Positions 62,121-64,000 of a DNA stretch of 64,000 nucleotides are shown here, piece by piece. Position numbers and translations under genes: made by a program. The stretch comes from Actinomycetota bacterium (GTDB taxonomy: Bacteria > Actinomycetota > Acidimicrobiia > Acidimicrobiales > Ilumatobacteraceae). How positions within the stretch are numbered: the stretch's first letter is position 1; each line of letters starts with the position of its first letter. A model generated the notes under the pieces. It worked only from the letters and a program-made list of their open reading frames with translations. It was not told the origin of the DNA and did not search any database. Location: NCBI GenBank assembly GCA_009702045.1, contig WLIV01000013.1:24552-88551 (forward strand), in the 5' to 3' direction.

Positions 62121-62152
62121 GAAGGCCCGGTGGCATCCGCTACCGGGCCTTC
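62121..62152 (+). terminator. Terminator of tRNA-Ser
   Basis: An 11-bp stem (GAAGGCCCGGT against ACCGGGCCTTC) closes a 10-base loop, seven bases past the tRNA, followed by GTCGTTCT. The second arm and tail match the hairpin behind the initiator tRNA over 18 bases. Confidence 0.8.
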
Positions 62153-62284
62153 GTCGTTCTCCGGACCGCGGCCGACCAGACGACCGAGTGTTGCATTCGC
62201 GTTACGAATCGTGTGTACACTTCGCCATCTTCCAGTGGCCGGCCGGTTCTGCGGCCGACGAGCGGGCAAAAGGTGGTGACCGAG

Positions 62285-63619
62285 ATGTTCGAACACGACG
62301 ATGAGTCCCGCGGGTTCTGGGACGATGAGCCCACTCGCCCACTTGAGCGCCTAGCGGCCCGAATGAAGCCGGCCGGAACGCCACCCCCGGCACCCAGCCG
62401 TGCCTGGCCCAGTCGGGCCAACCAGCCAGGCGGCGCCACCGCCGATCTCACTCGCAACCTGCCGGCGTTCGACCAGCACATGTTCGACGATCTCGACCCC
62501 GAGTTCGACCCCGACTGGACGCCAGTGACGGAGCGAACCGCCTCGCGCCAGACCCAACGGCAACGCACACGGCAACGCACACAGCAGCACGACAACTGGC
62601 CGGCATCTGTCGGCGAAGCCGTAATGATGGTGGCCCGCAAGGGTCGCGACCTCGCGGCACCCATCGACCCACTGATCCGCAGAATCAGCGCCGTCGCGCT
62701 CATCGTCCTGGTGTGCATTCCGGTCGCGCTCGTCCTTCGTGACGGCGACGCGCACGGCGAGAGCATCGCCCCCGACACCAGCACACTCGCCGTCGGCACC
62801 GCCGCGGCCGAGCCAAGCGATTCGGCCGGCCCGGACGCACCGCAGGCAGCACCCGCAGCACTGGCCGAAGCCCTCCCGGCAGCCCCACTGGTATGCGACA
62901 AGAGCTACGCCGTCGCCAAGGGCGACTACTGGGTGCTCATCGCCGCCAAGACGAACTCCACGCTGAAGTCGGTACTCACCGCCAACCAGGCCAGCAAGAC
63001 GACTCTGCTGCTCCCCGGCCGCTCGATCTGCTTACCGGCCGGCGCCACCTGGCCGACGGTCCCCGCTGAGCCGTCCACCGCCACCGTCGCAGCCAAGGCC
63101 ACCGTCTGCACGAGGAAGTACACCATCGTGTCGGGCGACTCGTGGAGCATGATCGCCAAGCACATGTCGATCACGACCACTCAGCTGCTGGCGGCCAACC
63201 AGGCCACCACCAGGTCGGTGCTGCTCCCCGGTCGGTCCATCTGTCTGCCGGCCAACGCCGTCGTACCCGCTGCGCCCAAGCCGGCAGTCACCACGACCAC
63301 CGTGAAAGCAGTCGTCAGGCCTCCGGCGTCCGCACGCAGCTACACACGCGCCGAAGTCACCCAGATGATCCGCGACGTGTTCCCCGACGACCTCGAGGAG
63401 CACGCTCTGGTGATCGCCGAGCGCGAGAGCCACCTCAACCCGTATTCGGCGAACTTCTGCTGCTACGGCGTGTTCCAGATCAACTACAACGCCCACAACA
63501 AGTGGCTGCCATCCATCGGCGTCACCTCTGCCGCTCAGCTGTTCGACCCACTGGTGAACACCAGGGCCGCGCTCATCATCTACCAGCGCAGCAACAGCTG
63601 GGCTCCGTGGGGCGGCTGA
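62285..63619 (+). CDS. LysM-repeat protein with lytic transglycosylase-like C-terminus
   Basis: This is a 444-residue type II membrane protein. An acidic/basic cytoplasmic part of about 115 residues is followed by one helix (AVALIVLVCIPVALVL) and an outside part with two LysM-like repeats (YAVAKGDYWVLIAAKTNSTLKSVLTANQ ... LLPGRSICLP, and YTIVSGDSWSMIAKHMSITTTQLLAANQ ... LLPGRSICLP). The last 110 residues (LVIAERESHLNPYSANFCCYGVFQINYNAHNKWL) look like a lysozyme/transglycosylase domain with the catalytic Glu in AERESHLNP. It would bind and cut peptidoglycan. ATG 62285 is chosen for AAAGGTGG upstream; 62213 would add a non-family stretch. Confidence 0.85.
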   Translation: MFEHDDESRGFWDDEPTRPLERLAARMKPAGTPPPAPSRAWPSRANQPGGATADLTRNLPAFDQHMFDDLDPEFDPDWTPVTERTASRQTQRQRTRQRTQQHDNWPASVGEAVMMVARKGRDLAAPIDPLIRRISAVALIVLVCIPVALVLRDGDAHGESIAPDTSTLAVGTAAAEPSDSAGPDAPQAAPAALAEALPAAPLVCDKSYAVAKGDYWVLIAAKTNSTLKSVLTANQASKTTLLLPGRSICLPAGATWPTVPAEPSTATVAAKATVCTRKYTIVSGDSWSMIAKHMSITTTQLLAANQATTRSVLLPGRSICLPANAVVPAAPKPAVTTTTVKAVVRPPASARSYTRAEVTQMIRDVFPDDLEEHALVIAERESHLNPYSANFCCYGVFQINYNAHNKWLPSIGVTSAAQLFDPLVNTRAALIIYQRSNSWAPWGG

Positions 63620-63669
63620 GAAACCGGTAGTCGAACACCCGGGTGAACCTCTAGAGTGGACACCCGCAA

Positions 63670-63742
63670 GCACTCGTAGCTCAATGGATAGAGCATCTGA
63701 CTACGGATCAGAAGGTTGAATGTTCGAGTCATTCCGAGTGCG
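63670..63742 (+). tRNA. tRNA-Arg (ACG)
   Basis: This is a 73-base cloverleaf. The anticodon loop CTACGGA gives ACG (read as ICG after editing). Acceptor GCACTCG pairs with CGAGTGC, discriminator G; CCA is not encoded. The T arm is GAATG-TTCGAGT-CATTC. Genes of this tRNA are frequent integration sites. Confidence 0.95.
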
Positions 63743-63747
63743 CTGAT

Positions 63748-63775
63748 GGTGAGCGGTCCTTCGGGGCCGCTCACC
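63748..63775 (+). terminator. Terminator of tRNA-Arg
   Basis: A 12-bp stem (GGTGAGCGGTCC against GGGCCGCTCACC, one T-G pair) with a TTCG tetraloop lies five bases past the tRNA and is followed by TGCGTTTT. Confidence 0.85.
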
Positions 63776-64000
63776 TGCGTTTTCGCCCTGATGCCGTCAC
63801 CCTGGTCGCTGACGACCGAGTAGCGGCATCCCTATAGCGATCCCTATAGCTGGATTGCGTCCCAGAGCGTGGTGTAGAAGCTCGTGTGTTCCTCGAAGCT
63901 GTTGGTCAGGTTCGGGGTGCTGCGGGCAAGGCTAGTTCGCCGGGTTGATCGGTGAGGTCAGCGACGCTGGCGGCGGCGATGTAGCGGCGTTCGGCGGCGA
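63776..64000 (-). other. Unresolved window end; possible 3' tail of a leftward gene
   Basis: No complete gene is seen in the last 225 bases. On the minus strand a frame entering at the window edge reads AERRYIAAASVADLTDQPGE and continues LALPAAPRT to a TGA at 63906-63908. A second minus frame nearby reads NSFEEHTSFYTTLWDAIQL to a TAG, has no start, and also looks protein-like, so a frameshifted remnant is possible. CCCTATAGCGATCCCTATAGC is a short direct duplication at 63828-63850. The fragment is too short to name. Confidence 0.3.

Noticed and set aside
61879..62304. Plus-strand frame of 141 codons across tRNA-Ser
   Set aside because: It reads through the tRNA and its terminator and has no protein-like pattern.

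Overview
The window is about 64 kb of GC-rich chromosomal DNA from an actinobacterium. The class Acidimicrobiia (Ilumatobacter-like) is my best guess. That guess rests on the actinobacterial gene types seen together: a DivIVA-type coiled-coil protein, an UPF0182 membrane protein, a CysO-type sulfur carrier, an actinobacterial-type HemQ/ChdC, a DUF3263 plus LytR_C pair next to udk, and a compact tad locus closed by a membrane-anchored BTAD regulator. Genes are densely packed, with many ATGA/GTGA overlaps and GTG starts.

Layout. 0-1.5 kb: an accessory-looking end with an MNT nucleotidyltransferase fragment, a HEPN-like protein and a pRiA4b ORF-3 protein. It abuts an initiator tRNA whose 3' end and terminator-like hairpin are duplicated nearby. 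1.5-7.6 kb: envelope and secreted proteins (SGNH-like lipoprotein, LCP ligase-type protein, Ser/Thr/Asp/His-rich secreted proteins) and a methyltransferase. 7.7-16.3 kb: tryptophanase, MFS exporter, NUDIX, a P-type ATPase, a deazaflavin-type reductase and a phosphodiester glycosidase. 16.3-25.8 kb: UPF0182, a DivIVA-domain protein with an unusual tail, a PDZ-Lon protease, a broken PAS/GAF/EAL signalling gene and HEAT repeats.

25.9-32.7 kb: GDP-fucose synthase, then an arsenic island (ArsR-ArsC fusion, GAPDH, ArsJ, a second ArsR, ArsI-like lyase, ACR3) with two different candidate operators. It covers arsenate reduction, arsenate export as 1-arseno-3-phosphoglycerate, organoarsenical demethylation and arsenite efflux. 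32.7-42.6 kb: an orphan D12-class DNA methylase, a DUF4188/TetR divergent pair with a clear operator, PAC2, NUDIX, a solute-binding protein, HemQ, FdhD, an aquaporin and CIRCE-controlled groEL. 42.8-51.5 kb: CysO-like protein, glycerate kinase, amidohydrolase, LytR_C/DUF3263/udk, an aldehyde dehydrogenase with a frameshifted DUF779 partner and a divergent GAF regulator, and an LPATG-anchored delta-60 repeat protein.

51.7-64 kb: tRNA-Thr, two small exported proteins, an eleven-gene leftward tad/Flp pilus locus (prepilin peptidase, CpaB, TadZ, TadA, TadB, TadC, a small membrane protein, three TadE/G-like proteins, BTAD regulator), tRNA-Ser, a LysM transglycosylase-like protein, tRNA-Arg and an unresolved end. 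No CRISPR array, rRNA or complete insertion sequence was seen. No intergenic gap exceeds about 300 bases.
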